From NCBI GenBank assembly GCA_963734625.1, contig CAVTHW010000003.1:124001-188000 (forward strand): a DNA stretch of 64,000 nt. Direction: 5' to 3'. Position 1 is the stretch's first letter. The number at the start of each line of letters is the position of its first letter. Positions 8,078 through 18,447 of this stretch are shown piece after piece. The notes under the pieces were generated by a model. It did not search any database, was not told where the DNA came from, and was given only the letters and a program-made list of their open reading frames with translations. A program made the position numbers and the translations under genes. The stretch comes from CAVTHW01 sp963734625 (lineage in GTDB: Bacteria > Acidobacteriota > Terriglobia > Bryobacterales > Bryobacteraceae).

Positions 8078-9815
8078 AGCCGCTTCTGTGGAAAGAGTTC
8101 CGCGAAGTGCGGTTCCAGTTCATTCTCTGGGCGCTTGTCTTTTTGTTCCTGGTAGGAAGCCACCTGGTCCAGCCCTTCCAGGCCATGTACGCTCACTCGG
8201 CCAGCATGCTCATTCCTTTCGGGGCTGCCCTTGTCGCCATCATGATGGGCGTGAGCAACCTGATTCAGGAGCGCCGCACGCGTACGCTGGACTTCCTTTT
8301 GACCCGGCCCGCCTCGGCAAACCAAATCATCTGGGCGAAGTTCCTCGCTGGGTCGGCTGTGGTGCTCTACATCGTGGGCCTTTTCGCCGTGTTCATCTAT
8401 ATCCAGAACAAAGACTGGCTATTCGAGTCTGTTCTGGCTCCACCCATACTAGAAGCAGGAGTCCCCAAGCTGCTCGCTGTGCTGCTTCCTCCCTTCTGGT
8501 TCCTCTATGCCCTCACGTTTCTGATCTCGGTTCTCGTCGACGAAAGCGCCAAGGCGTTTGTGGGTGCGGGGGCCTTCTTCATTGCGCTCTTGGTCGCTGG
8601 TGTAGCTCTGTCGACTGATCCCACCGTTCCTGCCGGCCGGCCTCTGGTTCCCTCTCTCGCTACAGACAGGCGAGTGGACCCTGGTTGCCAGGAATGGCTA
8701 CTTGTTGACCGCAGTCGCCGCCACATGGTGCGGGCTCGCCATCCTGGCCGGCGTCCTGGCGGGGAAGATTCTGGACCTGCGCAGGGAACCCAAGAGCAAT
8801 TGGCTCGTAATTGCAGCCTGCGTGGCCCTCTCGTTCGTGCTCCTCATCGTCGGGCCAAGATGGGCGCAGGAGCGCTCCGTCACCGTGTCCCCTGCCGGCG
8901 TCTACGCACTCAATGAGCCAATGATCTCCTCAATCACCGCCGATGGCGATCGCGTTTCAGTCATCACCCTGCAGGGAGGCCTAACGGTGATTGATTTCTC
9001 CGATCCTGCGCACCCACGCCTGCTGGCGAATGTAAGTCTGCCCGTGGGGGCCGTCCGGGGCGTACGGCTCACGGACGACTCCGCGTATGTTGTCGGACTT
9101 CGCAAGAACCTTCCCGAAGCCGACATCGTGCTGCGCGTCAACCTGAAGGGCCCTGCCGCACCCAAGGCGGAGACAGATCCTCACCCTCGGCCCGACGCAG
9201 AGTCGCCCGGCGCTCGCCAGGCCATTGGTTATTGGCAACTACTTGTACTTCGGCGATGGAAGCCGACTCCGCGTATTCGACCTGTCGGCCAAGGAGGGGG
9301 CGCACGAGACGGCCGCCCTGGCAATCGACGGTAGCGTCATGGCCGTCAAGGGCAGCTACGCTTACGTGTTAGGCCGTAGCGAACTCGTCACGCTGGACGT
9401 TACCGACCCTGCCCGCCCGAGAGTAGCCCGTCGGACGCCGCTCGGATTCGTGTCATCGTCGATAGCCAGGGATGTCGCCATCGCGGGAGACGGACTATAC
9501 ACGCAGGGTTACTTCCCGACAAGCCTCCTCCGATATGACCTGAAGAATCCCTCCAACCCCGTCCAAACCAGCCAAACTCCCACCGGCCTCTTCCTCGGGC
9601 AGAAGGGACTCGCGTCAGACGAGTCTTCCTCCACCCTGATGGTCGCCTATCGAGACGGCGTGCTCGCCTTTCGCCCCCCAACCGGCCTGTTGCTCCACGA
9701 CGTGCGGTACCTCAAGCCCTCCGAACCCTCAGCCCAGCGCATCGCGATCGGCAAACGATTTTTCTTCGCTCAGATCGAAGGCAACCGGGTGGCTGCGTTT
9801 CCGGTTCAACGTTGA
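8074..9815 (+). CDS. ABC-2 type permease fused to a periplasmic LVIVD-type beta-propeller, frameshifted
   Basis: The first half is an ABC-2 permease with six hydrophobic segments beginning FILWALVFLFLVGSHLV. A seventh segment (NWLVIAACVALSFVLLIV) leads into some 290 residues of propeller-like repeats with LVIVD-style blades: LTVIDFSDPAHPRLL, SRLRVFDLS, LVTLDVTDPARPRVA. Seven membrane passes with the N-terminus inside would place the propeller outside the cytoplasm. Two frame changes occur, at about 8605-8622 (an extra A before CTGATCC restores LSLIPPFLPAGLW) and about 9150-9172. No stop, start or ribosome-binding site separates the halves, so one gene of about 580 codons is the best reading. 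Confidence 0.72.
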
Positions 9816-9824
9816 GGTGAGACT

Positions 9825-11502
9825 ATGACTAAACTACTTGCCTGTTTCCTTGGCACAATCCTGTCCCTTCACGGCGGCCAGGCGCCCGCGACCGCCGACA
9901 AACCCAAGGACGAGAAGTGCTCGATCGAGGGCCGCGTCGTGAACAGCGTCACCGGCGAGGCCGTCCAACGCGTCTCGCTCATGCTGATGCCGGCCAGCGC
10001 CGTCAGTGCCGCTGATCTCAACGCGGGCAGCCGCATGGTGGAGAGCGACGAGAACGGCCGGTTCGCTTTTCGGGATCTGAACCCCGGACGGTACACGCTG
10101 CTGGCCAAGCGGACTGGTTTCGCGGCGCAGGCATACGGCGGCATGCGCAACCAGTCGAGCGTCACTCCCCTGGTGCTCTCGATGGGTCAGCAAGTCAAGG
10201 AGGTTCTCTTCAGGCTGTCACCGGACGCGATCGTCTCCGGCCGGGTGCTCGATAGCGAAGGCGGGCCGCCGATGGGACGCGTGGTCGTCGCTGCTCTCCG
10301 GCCGGGCTACGTGCGGGGCGAGCGCCAGTGGTTTTTCGCGATGACCGCTATGACCAACGACCTGGGCGAGTTTCGCATAGCCAACCTGGTGGCCGGCAGC
10401 TATATCGTGGCAGCGAGACTGGTTCTCCCACCGGGGAGCTTTGGGACTAGCGGCAAGCCCGACAGCCAGAAGCCGGTGATGGGCTACGTCATGACCTACT
10501 ACCCGAACAGCATCGACGCGTGCGGGCGCCATGTCGCTTCAGGCGGTAGCTGGTGGAGAGACCGGACTCGCGGACATGCGGCTGCTGACGGTGCCCACGG
10601 TGCGGGTCAGCGGCAAGTTGACTGGGGGATCAGAGGGCCAGCCGGTCAACATCCGGCTGATTCCGCAGGGCGGAGGGGCACTGGGGTCGCTTGCGGTTAA
10701 GACGACAACTGTTCAGCAGTCCGGCGGCTCCTTCGAACTAGACGGGGTTGCAGCCGGAACCTATGTTCTGAGCGGCACGACGTCGGACCCCCAGGCACCG
10801 CTCTTTGGAGCCCTGCCGGTTCAGGTGGGCCAGCAGAACATCGAGGGCCTCCTCTTGCAACTCGGTGCCAGCAGCGATCTGCCCGGAGTGATTACGGTGG
10901 AAGGCAAGAGCTCGGTGAACTTGGACCAGACGCAAGTCGTGCTCCAACCGCGGGATTTAGCGGTCCCAGCCGCCGCCGGTTCGATCGGCCCCGTCGGCGC
11001 AGTTGGAGAGAAAGGCAAGTTCGCGCTGAAGGGCGTGGCCGGGAACCGCTACCTGGTTCAAGTGAAGAACGGTCCGGAGGGCTCCTACGTGAAATCCGTC
11101 AGGCTTGGGGACCAGGACGTCACCGAAGAGGGTCTCGACCTTACTGGCGGCGTGGCGGGCTCGCTCCAGATCACGCTCAGCCCGGAAGCCGCGCAGGTGG
11201 ATGGCGTGGTTCGGGACACCGACAATCAACCCGTCGCTGGAGCTACCGTCGTCCTCGTTCCTGGCTCCCGGCGCTATTCGCTTTACAGGGAAGAGCGCAC
11301 GGATCAGAACGGCGCGTTCAGCCTGAAGGGCGTCACTCCTGGAGACTACAAACTCCTGGCCTGGGAAGACATTGAAACTGGCGCCTATCAGGACCCCGAG
11401 TTCCTTAAGAAGTATGAAAGCAAGGCCGAGTCACTCTCGCTCAAGCCGAGCGACCGCAGGGCCGTCCAGCTCAAGATGATTCCGTTCGAGGACTTGCCCT
11501 GA
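9825..11502 (+). CDS. Secreted carboxypeptidase-regulatory-like domain protein, frameshifted
   Basis: This exported protein of about 558 residues is built from carboxypeptidase regulatory-like (transthyretin-fold) repeats. It opens with a signal peptide (MTKLLACFLGTILSLHGG). Repeats follow the pattern GRVVNSVTGEAVQRV ... ENGRFAFRDLNPGRYTLLA, GEFRIANLVAGSYIVAA and DQNGAFSLKGVTPGDYKLLA. The first 230 residues and the remainder are in different frames joined at about 10519-10531; removing one T in GCGTGCGGG restores the reading. The ATG follows GAGGTGA nine bases after the permease stop, so it belongs to that operon. Such proteins are abundant in Acidobacteriota; the ligand is unknown. Confidence 0.8.
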
Positions 11503-11554
11503 GGTTCCCGGCGGCCCGTCGCAACGGCGCCCTGCCGCGCATAAACTAAAGAGA

Positions 11555-12247
11555 GTGTCCATAATCATCGCTCTGGATGTCGAATCCGCCGCCGAGGCCC
11601 GCTCGCTCGTAACCCGCCTCGGCGACAGCGTCTCCTTCTACAAAGTCGGAATGGAACTCTACGCCGCCGCCGGCATGGAGTTCGTCCGTGAACTGGTGGG
11701 TGAAGGCAAGCACGTCTTCCTCGATATGAAGTTCTACGATATCGGCGAGACCGTCAAGCGCGCCGTGGCCCAGGTCGCCCGCAGCGGCGTGCGCTTCCTT
11801 ACTGTGCATGGCAGCGGCGCCGTCATGCGCGCCGCTGTCGCGGGGCGCGGCGACTCCCAGCTCAAGCTCCTGGCCGTCACCGTCCTCACCAGCTTCGACG
11901 AATCCGATCTGGCCGACCTCGGCTACCCCTGCCCCGTGCGCGATCTCGTCGCTCTGCGCGTCCGCAAGGCCATGGAAGCCGGCGTCGACGGCTTGGTCTG
12001 CTCGCCGCTCGAGGCTGCCGAAGTTCGCCGCCTCGCCGGACCTAAGGCGATCCTGGTCACGCCCGGCGTCCGCTCCGCCGGGGCGGGGAAGGGCGATCAG
12101 AAGCGCGTCGCCACCCCTGCCGAGGCCCTGCGGGACGGCGCGAACTATCTCGTCATCGGCCGCCAGGTAACGCGGGCCGAAGATCCTCGCGCGGAAGTCC
12201 TCAAAATCTGCGACGAGATCCGCGGCCATGTCACAATGAATCTGTGA
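11555..12247 (+). CDS. pyrF: Orotidine 5'-phosphate decarboxylase
   Basis: This enzyme converts orotidine 5'-phosphate to UMP, the last step of pyrimidine synthesis. The 230-residue TIM barrel has the substrate-binding Asp (IIALDV), Lys (FYKVGMELY) and the catalytic Asp-Lys-Asp cluster in LDMKFYDIGETV (Asp57, Lys59, Asp62). This is a slight variant of the usual DLKFHDIP. The phosphate loop is TPGVRSAG, followed by DYLVIGR-like NYLVIGRQVT. It starts with GTG at 11555 and its TGA overlaps the GTG of alaS by four bases, so the two are coupled. Confidence 0.95.
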   Translation: MSIIIALDVESAAEARSLVTRLGDSVSFYKVGMELYAAAGMEFVRELVGEGKHVFLDMKFYDIGETVKRAVAQVARSGVRFLTVHGSGAVMRAAVAGRGDSQLKLLAVTVLTSFDESDLADLGYPCPVRDLVALRVRKAMEAGVDGLVCSPLEAAEVRRLAGPKAILVTPGVRSAGAGKGDQKRVATPAEALRDGANYLVIGRQVTRAEDPRAEVLKICDEIRGHVTMNL

Positions 12248-14898
12248 CCGGTCACGACATCCGCCAGAAATATTTAGACTTTTTCGCCGAGCGCAACCAT
12301 CGCATCGTCCGCAGTTCGTCCCTGGTGCCGGCCAACGACCCCACCCTGCTTTTTGCCAACGCCGGCATGAACCAGTTCAAGGACGTTTTTCTCGGCGACG
12401 AGAAGCGCGACTATAAGCGCGCGACTACCTCCCAGAAGTGCGTCCGGGCCGGCGGCAAGCATAACGACCTCGATAACGTCGGCTACACCCGCCGCCATCA
12501 CACGTTCTTCGAGATGCTCGGCAACTTCTCCTTCGGCGACTATTTCAAGGCTGACGCCATCGCCTTCGCCTGGGAACTTCTCACCAAGACTTACGGTATT
12601 CCCGCCGACCGGCTCTACTTCACCGTGTTTCGGGAAGACGACGAGGCCGAGCTCCTCTGGCAGAAAGTGGCCGGCGTGCCCAAGAGCCGGATTTTCCGTC
12701 TGGACGAGAAGGACAACTTCTGGCAGATGGGCGAAACCGGCCCCTGCGGCCCTTGTTCCGAGATCCACTACGACTTAGGTCCCGGGGCCTCCGAACCCGG
12801 CCACGAACACGAAGAGTTCCCGAGCGACTGCGGCGGCCGCTACGTCGAGATCTGGAACCTGGTCTTCATGCAGTTCAACCGCGACATCAACGGCATCATG
12901 ACCCCCCTGCCGCGCCCCTCCATCGATACCGGTCTGGGCCTGGAGCGCATGGCTGCGGTCATGCAGGGGAAGCTTTCCAACTACGAGAGCGACCTCATTG
13001 CTCCCATCGTTCAGCATGCCGCCGGCCTGTTCGGCGTCACCCAAGGCGACGACCCTCGCGTCGATACCGCGCTTCGCATCGCCGCCGACCACAGCCGCGC
13101 CGCCGCCTTTTTGATTCACGACGGCGTGCTGCCATCCAACGATGGCCGCGGCTACGTGGTCCGCAAGATCATGCGCCGCGCCATGCGCTACGCCCGTCTG
13201 GTAGGGGTCCAGGATCCGTTCCTCTACCAGTTGACCGGTTTTGTCGCCGAGTTGATGCAGCCAGCCTACCCCGAGCTCATGGAGAGCATCCAGCGGGTCG
13301 CCCGCGTCGTCAAGGACGAAGAGCACCGCTACCAGACCACTTTCCAGATCGCCGAGCGCGTCTTTCACGACGAAGCCAAGGCCGCGGTTGGAGGCGTGCT
13401 TCCTGGCCCGGTCGCCTTCAAGCTCTACGATACTTACGGGCTGGCTATCGACGAACAGGAAGAGATGGCCCGCGAGTATTCCCTGACCATCGACCGCGAC
13501 GACTTCGAGCGCGAAATGGATCGCCAGCGTGAGCGCGCCCGCGCCAGCTGGAAAGGCGCCCAACCGGCGCGGATTGCCCCTGCCTACCAGGAACTCGCCG
13601 AAAAAGGACGCACTCGTTTCGCCGGCTACGATGCGCTCGAATCCGCTTCCTGCCAGGTTGTGGGCCTGGTCGCCGGCCAGCTTCTCGTCGACGAGGTGGC
13701 GCCCGGCGCCAAGGCCGATCTGGTTTTGGATGAAACTCCCTTCTATGCCGAATCCGGCGGTCAGGTGGGCGACTTCGGCGTTCTCGTCTCCGCCGAGACC
13801 GGCCAAACCGTAGCCCGAGTCGAGGGTACTTACCACGCCCTTGCCGGTTTGACGGTTCACCGCATCGTTGCTCTTGCGCCCATCCATGTGGGTGACCGGC
13901 TGCGCGCCCAGGTCGACGCCTCTTCGCGTCTGGCCACCATGCGCAACCACACCGCCACGCACCTGTTGCACGCCGCGCTGCGCAGCGTCCTCGGCGGGCA
14001 CGTCAAGCAGGCGGGCAGCGTGGTTGAACCGGCCCGCTTGCGCTTCGATTTCACCCACTTTGCCGCTATGGACCGGCCCGAAATCGAGGAAGTCGAGCGC
14101 CTCGTCAATGCCCAGGTTCTGAGCAACGCTGATCTCCAGACTGACCTCATGGACCTCGACCAGGCCCTCTACACTGGCGCCATGGCGCTGTTTGGAGAGA
14201 AGTACGGCGAGAGCGTGCGGGTGGTCAGCGTCCCCGGCTTCAGCCGGGAACTCTGCGGCGGCACTCACGTGCGGCGCACCGGCGACATCGGCCTCTTCAA
14301 GATCGTCTACGAGGGCAGCATCGCGGCCGGCGTGCGGCGCATCGAGGCCATCACCGGTGAGGGCGCGCTAGATCGCTTCCAGCAGTCTTCGAATTCCCTG
14401 AACAGGCTCTCGCAACTGGTCAAGGTGTCAGAGCCGGAACTCATCGATCACGTCGAGAAGTTGCTCGTCGAACAGCGGAACCTGGAACGCCTGCTGGATC
14501 AGATGAAAATGAAAGTGGCCCAGGCGCAGTCGGGCGAATTGGAAGGCCAGGCTCGCCTGCTCGAGGGCGCCAAGGTGCTTGTGAGCCGGGTGGACGGCCT
14601 GGACCGCGAGCAGATGCGCTCTCTCGCCGATTCGCTGCGCAATAAGTGGAAGTCCGCAGTGATCGTGCTGGCCTCCGCCAATGACTCGGCCGTGGCCATT
14701 GTCTCCGCCGTCACCAGGGACTTAGCCAGCAAAGTCCACGCCGGTAAGCTCGCTTCTTCTCTGGCGCAAGTGCTTGGCGGAAAGGGAGGCGGCCGTCCCG
14801 ACATGGCTGAGGCCGGAGGCAAGGATGTGGCTGGGCTGGATGCTGCGCTCAGCGCCGTCTATGCCCAGATCGAAGGGATGCTCTCAACCGGACGGTAG
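12244..14898 (+). CDS. alaS: Alanine-tRNA ligase
   Basis: This 884-residue enzyme charges tRNA-Ala with alanine. The order is complete: the class II catalytic domain (motif with PTLLFANAGMNQFKDVF, then RRHHTFFEMLGNFSFGDYF), tRNA-recognition domain, editing domain with the zinc-type HTATHLLHAAL and CGGTHVRRTGDIG, coiled coil, and a C-Ala domain with GGKGGGRPDMAEAGG. It is initiated by a GTG overlapping the pyrF stop and shows no frame damage. The last 15 bp overlap the convergent GDP-mannose dehydratase gene. Confidence 0.97.
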   Translation: MTGHDIRQKYLDFFAERNHRIVRSSSLVPANDPTLLFANAGMNQFKDVFLGDEKRDYKRATTSQKCVRAGGKHNDLDNVGYTRRHHTFFEMLGNFSFGDYFKADAIAFAWELLTKTYGIPADRLYFTVFREDDEAELLWQKVAGVPKSRIFRLDEKDNFWQMGETGPCGPCSEIHYDLGPGASEPGHEHEEFPSDCGGRYVEIWNLVFMQFNRDINGIMTPLPRPSIDTGLGLERMAAVMQGKLSNYESDLIAPIVQHAAGLFGVTQGDDPRVDTALRIAADHSRAAAFLIHDGVLPSNDGRGYVVRKIMRRAMRYARLVGVQDPFLYQLTGFVAELMQPAYPELMESIQRVARVVKDEEHRYQTTFQIAERVFHDEAKAAVGGVLPGPVAFKLYDTYGLAIDEQEEMAREYSLTIDRDDFEREMDRQRERARASWKGAQPARIAPAYQELAEKGRTRFAGYDALESASCQVVGLVAGQLLVDEVAPGAKADLVLDETPFYAESGGQVGDFGVLVSAETGQTVARVEGTYHALAGLTVHRIVALAPIHVGDRLRAQVDASSRLATMRNHTATHLLHAALRSVLGGHVKQAGSVVEPARLRFDFTHFAAMDRPEIEEVERLVNAQVLSNADLQTDLMDLDQALYTGAMALFGEKYGESVRVVSVPGFSRELCGGTHVRRTGDIGLFKIVYEGSIAAGVRRIEAITGEGALDRFQQSSNSLNRLSQLVKVSEPELIDHVEKLLVEQRNLERLLDQMKMKVAQAQSGELEGQARLLEGAKVLVSRVDGLDREQMRSLADSLRNKWKSAVIVLASANDSAVAIVSAVTRDLASKVHAGKLASSLAQVLGGKGGGRPDMAEAGGKDVAGLDAALSAVYAQIEGMLSTGR

Positions 14899-15883
14899 CG
14901 CCGATCTGACGCCCAGCGCCCGGCAGTCCGCCTCGACCATCTCGCGCACCAAGTCCTCGAAACGAATGTGAAACTGCCAGCCCAGCTTCGCCTTGGCTTT
15001 GGAGGCGTCGCCCAGCAGCAGGTTCACTTCCGCGGGCCGGTGCAGCGCTGGGTCCGGACTGACATAGTCGCGGTAGTCGAGCCCGGCGTGGGAAAACGCC
15101 AGTTCCGCGAACTCCCGGACCGAGTGCGTCTCGCCGGTGGCGATCACGTAATCGTCCGGCGCGGGCTGCTGGAGCATCCGCCACATGGCCGTCACGTACT
15201 CCCGCGCATGGCCCCAGTCGCGCTTCGCTTCCAGATTCCCGAGGCGCAGTTCCTTGGACTTTCCCGGCTCGTATCCGGGCCACCCCGGAGGTGATCTTCC
15301 GGGTGACGAACTCGTAGCCCCGCCGCGGCGACTCATGATTGAACAGAATCCCGCTCGAGCAGTGCATTTGGTACGCTTCGCGGTAGTTGCGCGTCAAGTC
15401 GAACCCCGCCACTTTGCTGATTCCGTAGGAGGACCTGGGGTGGAACCGGGTGTTCTCGTTCTGGGGCGCCTCTTCGGCGTGGCCGAACATCTCGCTCGAA
15501 CCCGCAAAGTAAAAGCGGCAATCGTGGGCCAGGTTCTTCAGCGCCGCCAGCAGATAATGCGTCCCGTTGATATTGGCGTTCAGCGTCGAGAACTCGTCGT
15601 CGAACGAGTAGCTGACGAAGCTCTGCGCCGCCAGGTGGTAGCACTCATCCGGCCGCACGTTGTCGATCACCTGGTGGATGCTGGCGTAACTTTCAAGTGA
15701 CGCCGCGTGCAATTGCAGGCGATCCACAACGTCCACCAGGCGCGAGAGCCTGTGCTCGGGGTCCTCCAGCGCCACCCGCCGCACGATGCCGTGCACCTCG
15801 TAGCCCTCGCCTAACAGAAACTCCGCCAGGTAGGACCCGTCCTGTCCCGTGATGCCCGTGATCAACGCGCGCTTGGAAGCCAT
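14884..15883 (-). CDS. gmd: GDP-mannose 4,6-dehydratase, frameshifted
   Basis: This SDR enzyme turns GDP-mannose into GDP-4-keto-6-deoxymannose, precursor of fucose, rhamnose and perosamine units. It shows the Rossmann motif GITGQDG (residues 10-16), GSSEMFG (128-134), the catalytic Tyr-Lys pair in SSYGISK (Tyr153, Lys157), NHESPRRG, and the family signature GNLEAKRDWGHAREYV. The last two segments are in different frames joined at 15260-15267 (GCCGGGAAAG on the coding strand); dropping one base gives RIRAGKSKELRLGNL. It probably feeds the EPS locus 5 kb away. It ends inside the alaS 3' end. Confidence 0.9.
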
Positions 15884-15908
15884 CAGAAACCGATGGTAGC
15901 ACGCGCCG

Positions 15909-17162
15909 CTATTCGTACCTCAGCGCTTCCGCCGGGTCCAGACGCGAGGCGTGAATCGCCGGGTAGATCCCGCTGACTAGGCCCACCAGCACCAGGATTC
16001 CCGTGGAAATAGCCAGGGTCGCCGGCGTGATGATCAACCGGATGTCCCCTTTCCCCGATGTGTTCTCGTAAGCTTGCCCCAGGAACTCCAGCGGACCGAT
16101 CAGGGCGGAGAGCGAGTAAGCCAGCGCGATCCCCAACGCGCCGCCCGCCAGCGCCAGCGTCATCGCTTCGGCCAGAAACTGCATCTTGATGTGTAGACGC
16201 CTAGCGCCAATCGCCCGGCGCAGCCCGATCTCCCGAACGCGCTCATCCACCGACACCAGCATGATGTTCATAAGTCCCACCCCGCCGATGCCCAGGGTCA
16301 ACGCCCCAATGAACGTCAGCAGGCCCTGAAAACCCAGGATGATGCCGTCGATGATTGGCCTGTATTCTTCCCGGCCGAACATCTGGATCGCACGCTTATC
16401 CGTGGCCAGGAACTTCTGCCGTTTGGCCATCGTGCGCCGCACTTGGTCCATGGCGCGCGACTCAAACTCCGAAGACAGTGGAGTGAACACCAGCACACTG
16501 GCGTAGCGCGTGTCCCACAACTGCCCGGCGGTCGTGTACGGTATGAAGGCTGACTCGTTGTCCGGGCTGAAGTAGCTGCTGTCCTGCATCTTTTGCTCGA
16601 GCACGCCGACCACGCTGAAACGCAGCCCCCCAATGGTTACCGTCTCCCCCACCGCCGGCCTCCCGCTGAAGAGCTTCTCCCGCAAACGGTCTCCCAGGAA
16701 AACCACCCGCCGCCGTTCTGCGTAGTCCTCGGGACTGAGCCACCGCCCCTCGGAAGGGACCTCGTTGCGCATCTCACCGTACTCCGGACAAACGCCCCGC
16801 ACCGTGGCATTCGCCAGCCGGTCGCCGTAAGTGAGTGGCTGGCCCCGAACGCTTTCCATGCAGATTCGCCGCACCAGCGTTGCCTCTTGCGCGATCGCTT
16901 CCGTGTCCTCCCGCTCAAAGCGGACCACCTTCCCGGCGCGTTCCCCTCCCGCCTGCTGGCTGGTCTGCCCCGGCCAGGCGATCACCACGCTCTTACCGGC
17001 GGCCTCGAACGATTCCACCAGCGCGCCGCGGAAACCGTTGCCGTAAGCGACCAGCAGCGTCACCGACACAATGCCCCAGGCGATTCCCAGCAGAGTCAGG
17101 AAGCTCCGCAGCGGGCTTCTTCGCAGCGTTCCCAGGGCCTGTAGCAGGATCTCGCGCAGCAT
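15909..17162 (-). CDS. MacB-like ABC transporter permease
   Basis: This 417-residue permease has the MacB layout: an N-terminal membrane segment (SFLTLLGIAWGIVSVTLLVA), a large periplasmic core domain of about 230 residues, and three C-terminal FtsX-type segments (GALTLGIGGVGLMNIMLV, ALAGGALGIALAYSLSAL, LAISTGILVLVGLVSGIYPA). It ends in the usual PAEALRYE. These proteins do mechanotransmission for efflux or lipoprotein handling and do not form a channel. It lies nine bases after a second permease gene on the same strand. No nucleotide-binding partner is present here. Confidence 0.9.
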   Translation of the reverse strand: MLREILLQALGTLRRSPLRSFLTLLGIAWGIVSVTLLVAYGNGFRGALVESFEAAGKSVVIAWPGQTSQQAGGERAGKVVRFEREDTEAIAQEATLVRRICMESVRGQPLTYGDRLANATVRGVCPEYGEMRNEVPSEGRWLSPEDYAERRRVVFLGDRLREKLFSGRPAVGETVTIGGLRFSVVGVLEQKMQDSSYFSPDNESAFIPYTTAGQLWDTRYASVLVFTPLSSEFESRAMDQVRRTMAKRQKFLATDKRAIQMFGREEYRPIIDGIILGFQGLLTFIGALTLGIGGVGLMNIMLVSVDERVREIGLRRAIGARRLHIKMQFLAEAMTLALAGGALGIALAYSLSALIGPLEFLGQAYENTSGKGDIRLIITPATLAISTGILVLVGLVSGIYPAIHASRLDPAEALRYE

Positions 17163-17171
17163 CGCTTTCCC

Positions 17172-18428
17172 TCAGCCTCCGGCCTCGTAACGCAGAGCTT
17201 GAATCGGATCCACCCGCGCCGCGCGGTTGGCGGGATATAGCGCCGACCCAACCGCCACCACGCCCAGCAGAGCGAAGGAGAACAGCGCCGGTGTCCAACC
17301 TGGCAGCATGCCAGCAAAGAACCTCGGCATGGGCAGCAGATTCACCAGCGCGCACAGCCCGTAGGCAAAACCCATGCCAATCCCGCCGCTCAGGAATACG
17401 ATGATCAGGGTCTCGACGAAGAACTGGGTCACAATGGCACGCGACGTGGCGCCCACAGCCTTGCGCACGCCGATCTCCCGCGTCCTCTCCCGCACCGCCA
17501 CCAGCATGACGTTCATCACTCCCAACCCCCCCAGTAGCACCGTGGTCAAGCCCACCGCGCTCAGGAAATACTGGATTCCGTCGAAGATCCGCTGGACTCG
17601 CTTAGCATTCTCCACCGTGTCCCAGATGCTCGCGGCCTCCTCGTCGGCCGGATCGAAGTTGTGCAGCGTCCCTAACGCCCGGGCCACCTGCCCCTTGCAC
17701 GCCTCATGCTGCGCGTATGATTTGGGAGTGACCAGCAGACGATCCACGCTGTGCGGCGTGGATGGCGGCTTGTTCGGGATGTCGCGCAGGACCGCGCTGA
17801 AGGGGACGAAGATCTTGTTGACGTCAAATCCGTCGTAACTCGAGTTCTGCTCCTTCCTCTGCATGACGCCTATGACCGTGTACGGGAAACTCCCCACCAA
17901 CACGGTCTCGCCCACCGCCGGCCTGGTTCCGAAGAGCTGTGTCTTTACATCGGTGCCCAGAAAGGCCACGCGCCGCGCCAGCGCGTCGTCCTCCCAACTG
18001 TAGAAGCGCCCCTCGCCGACAGGTATGCTCCGGATCGCGGCGAACGGCGGCAGAGAACCAGTGACCGTGAGTGTGGCGGCATTGTAGGAGCTTCGAATCG
18101 GGGCCGGGTTCCCCAGTTCGGGAACCACGTATTGGCAGTCCGGCGCCTGCTCCTGGATAAAGCGGTAATCGGTGGCCTCCCAGAACAAGCGCCGTCCCGC
18201 CCGCAACCCCCCGGCTTGCAGGCTCGTCCGGCCGGCCGCCACGATCATGATGTCCTTGCCGAACGCCTCCGTGTTTCGCTTTTGCCCTACCCGCAGGCCC
18301 TCCCCGGCCGCCATCATCAGCGTGATCGAGACCACCCCCCAGGCGATCCCAAACAGCGTCAGGAAAGTCCGCAGCTTGTGCGCCCACAGCGTCCGCAGCG
18401 TGTCTGTCAGCAGGTCGCGGAATGTCAT
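17172..18428 (-). CDS. MacB-like ABC transporter permease
   Basis: This 418-residue paralogue of the next gene has the same architecture: a first membrane helix (RTFLTLFGIAWGVVSITLMM), a periplasmic core, and a C-terminal FtsX domain (GLTTVLLGGLGVMNVMLVAV, ERTREIGVRKAVGA, IIVFLSGGIGMGFAYGL) ending DPIQALRYEAGG. The pair may form a heterodimer. It lies 19 bp after the membrane-fusion gene, giving the order fusion protein, permease, permease. A tripartite efflux or secretion unit is likely; the ATPase and outer-membrane channel must be elsewhere. Confidence 0.9.
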   Translation of the reverse strand: MTFRDLLTDTLRTLWAHKLRTFLTLFGIAWGVVSITLMMAAGEGLRVGQKRNTEAFGKDIMIVAAGRTSLQAGGLRAGRRLFWEATDYRFIQEQAPDCQYVVPELGNPAPIRSSYNAATLTVTGSLPPFAAIRSIPVGEGRFYSWEDDALARRVAFLGTDVKTQLFGTRPAVGETVLVGSFPYTVIGVMQRKEQNSSYDGFDVNKIFVPFSAVLRDIPNKPPSTPHSVDRLLVTPKSYAQHEACKGQVARALGTLHNFDPADEEAASIWDTVENAKRVQRIFDGIQYFLSAVGLTTVLLGGLGVMNVMLVAVRERTREIGVRKAVGATSRAIVTQFFVETLIIVFLSGGIGMGFAYGLCALVNLLPMPRFFAGMLPGWTPALFSFALLGVVAVGSALYPANRAARVDPIQALRYEAGG

Positions 18429-18447
18429 GCCAGCCGCCAGCCGTTGA

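Noticed and set aside
6958..8916. A 652-codon open frame apparently joining the GntR regulator to the ABC permease
   Set aside because: Between 7343 and 8074 this frame reads low-complexity Arg/Pro-rich nonsense while another frame encodes a perfect ABC ATPase with its own ribosome-binding site. The frame is open by chance and by a lost base in the regulator's 3' end.
12775..14268. A 497-codon frame antisense to alaS
   Set aside because: High-GC shadow of a strongly conserved gene; no ribosome-binding site, no recognisable motif.
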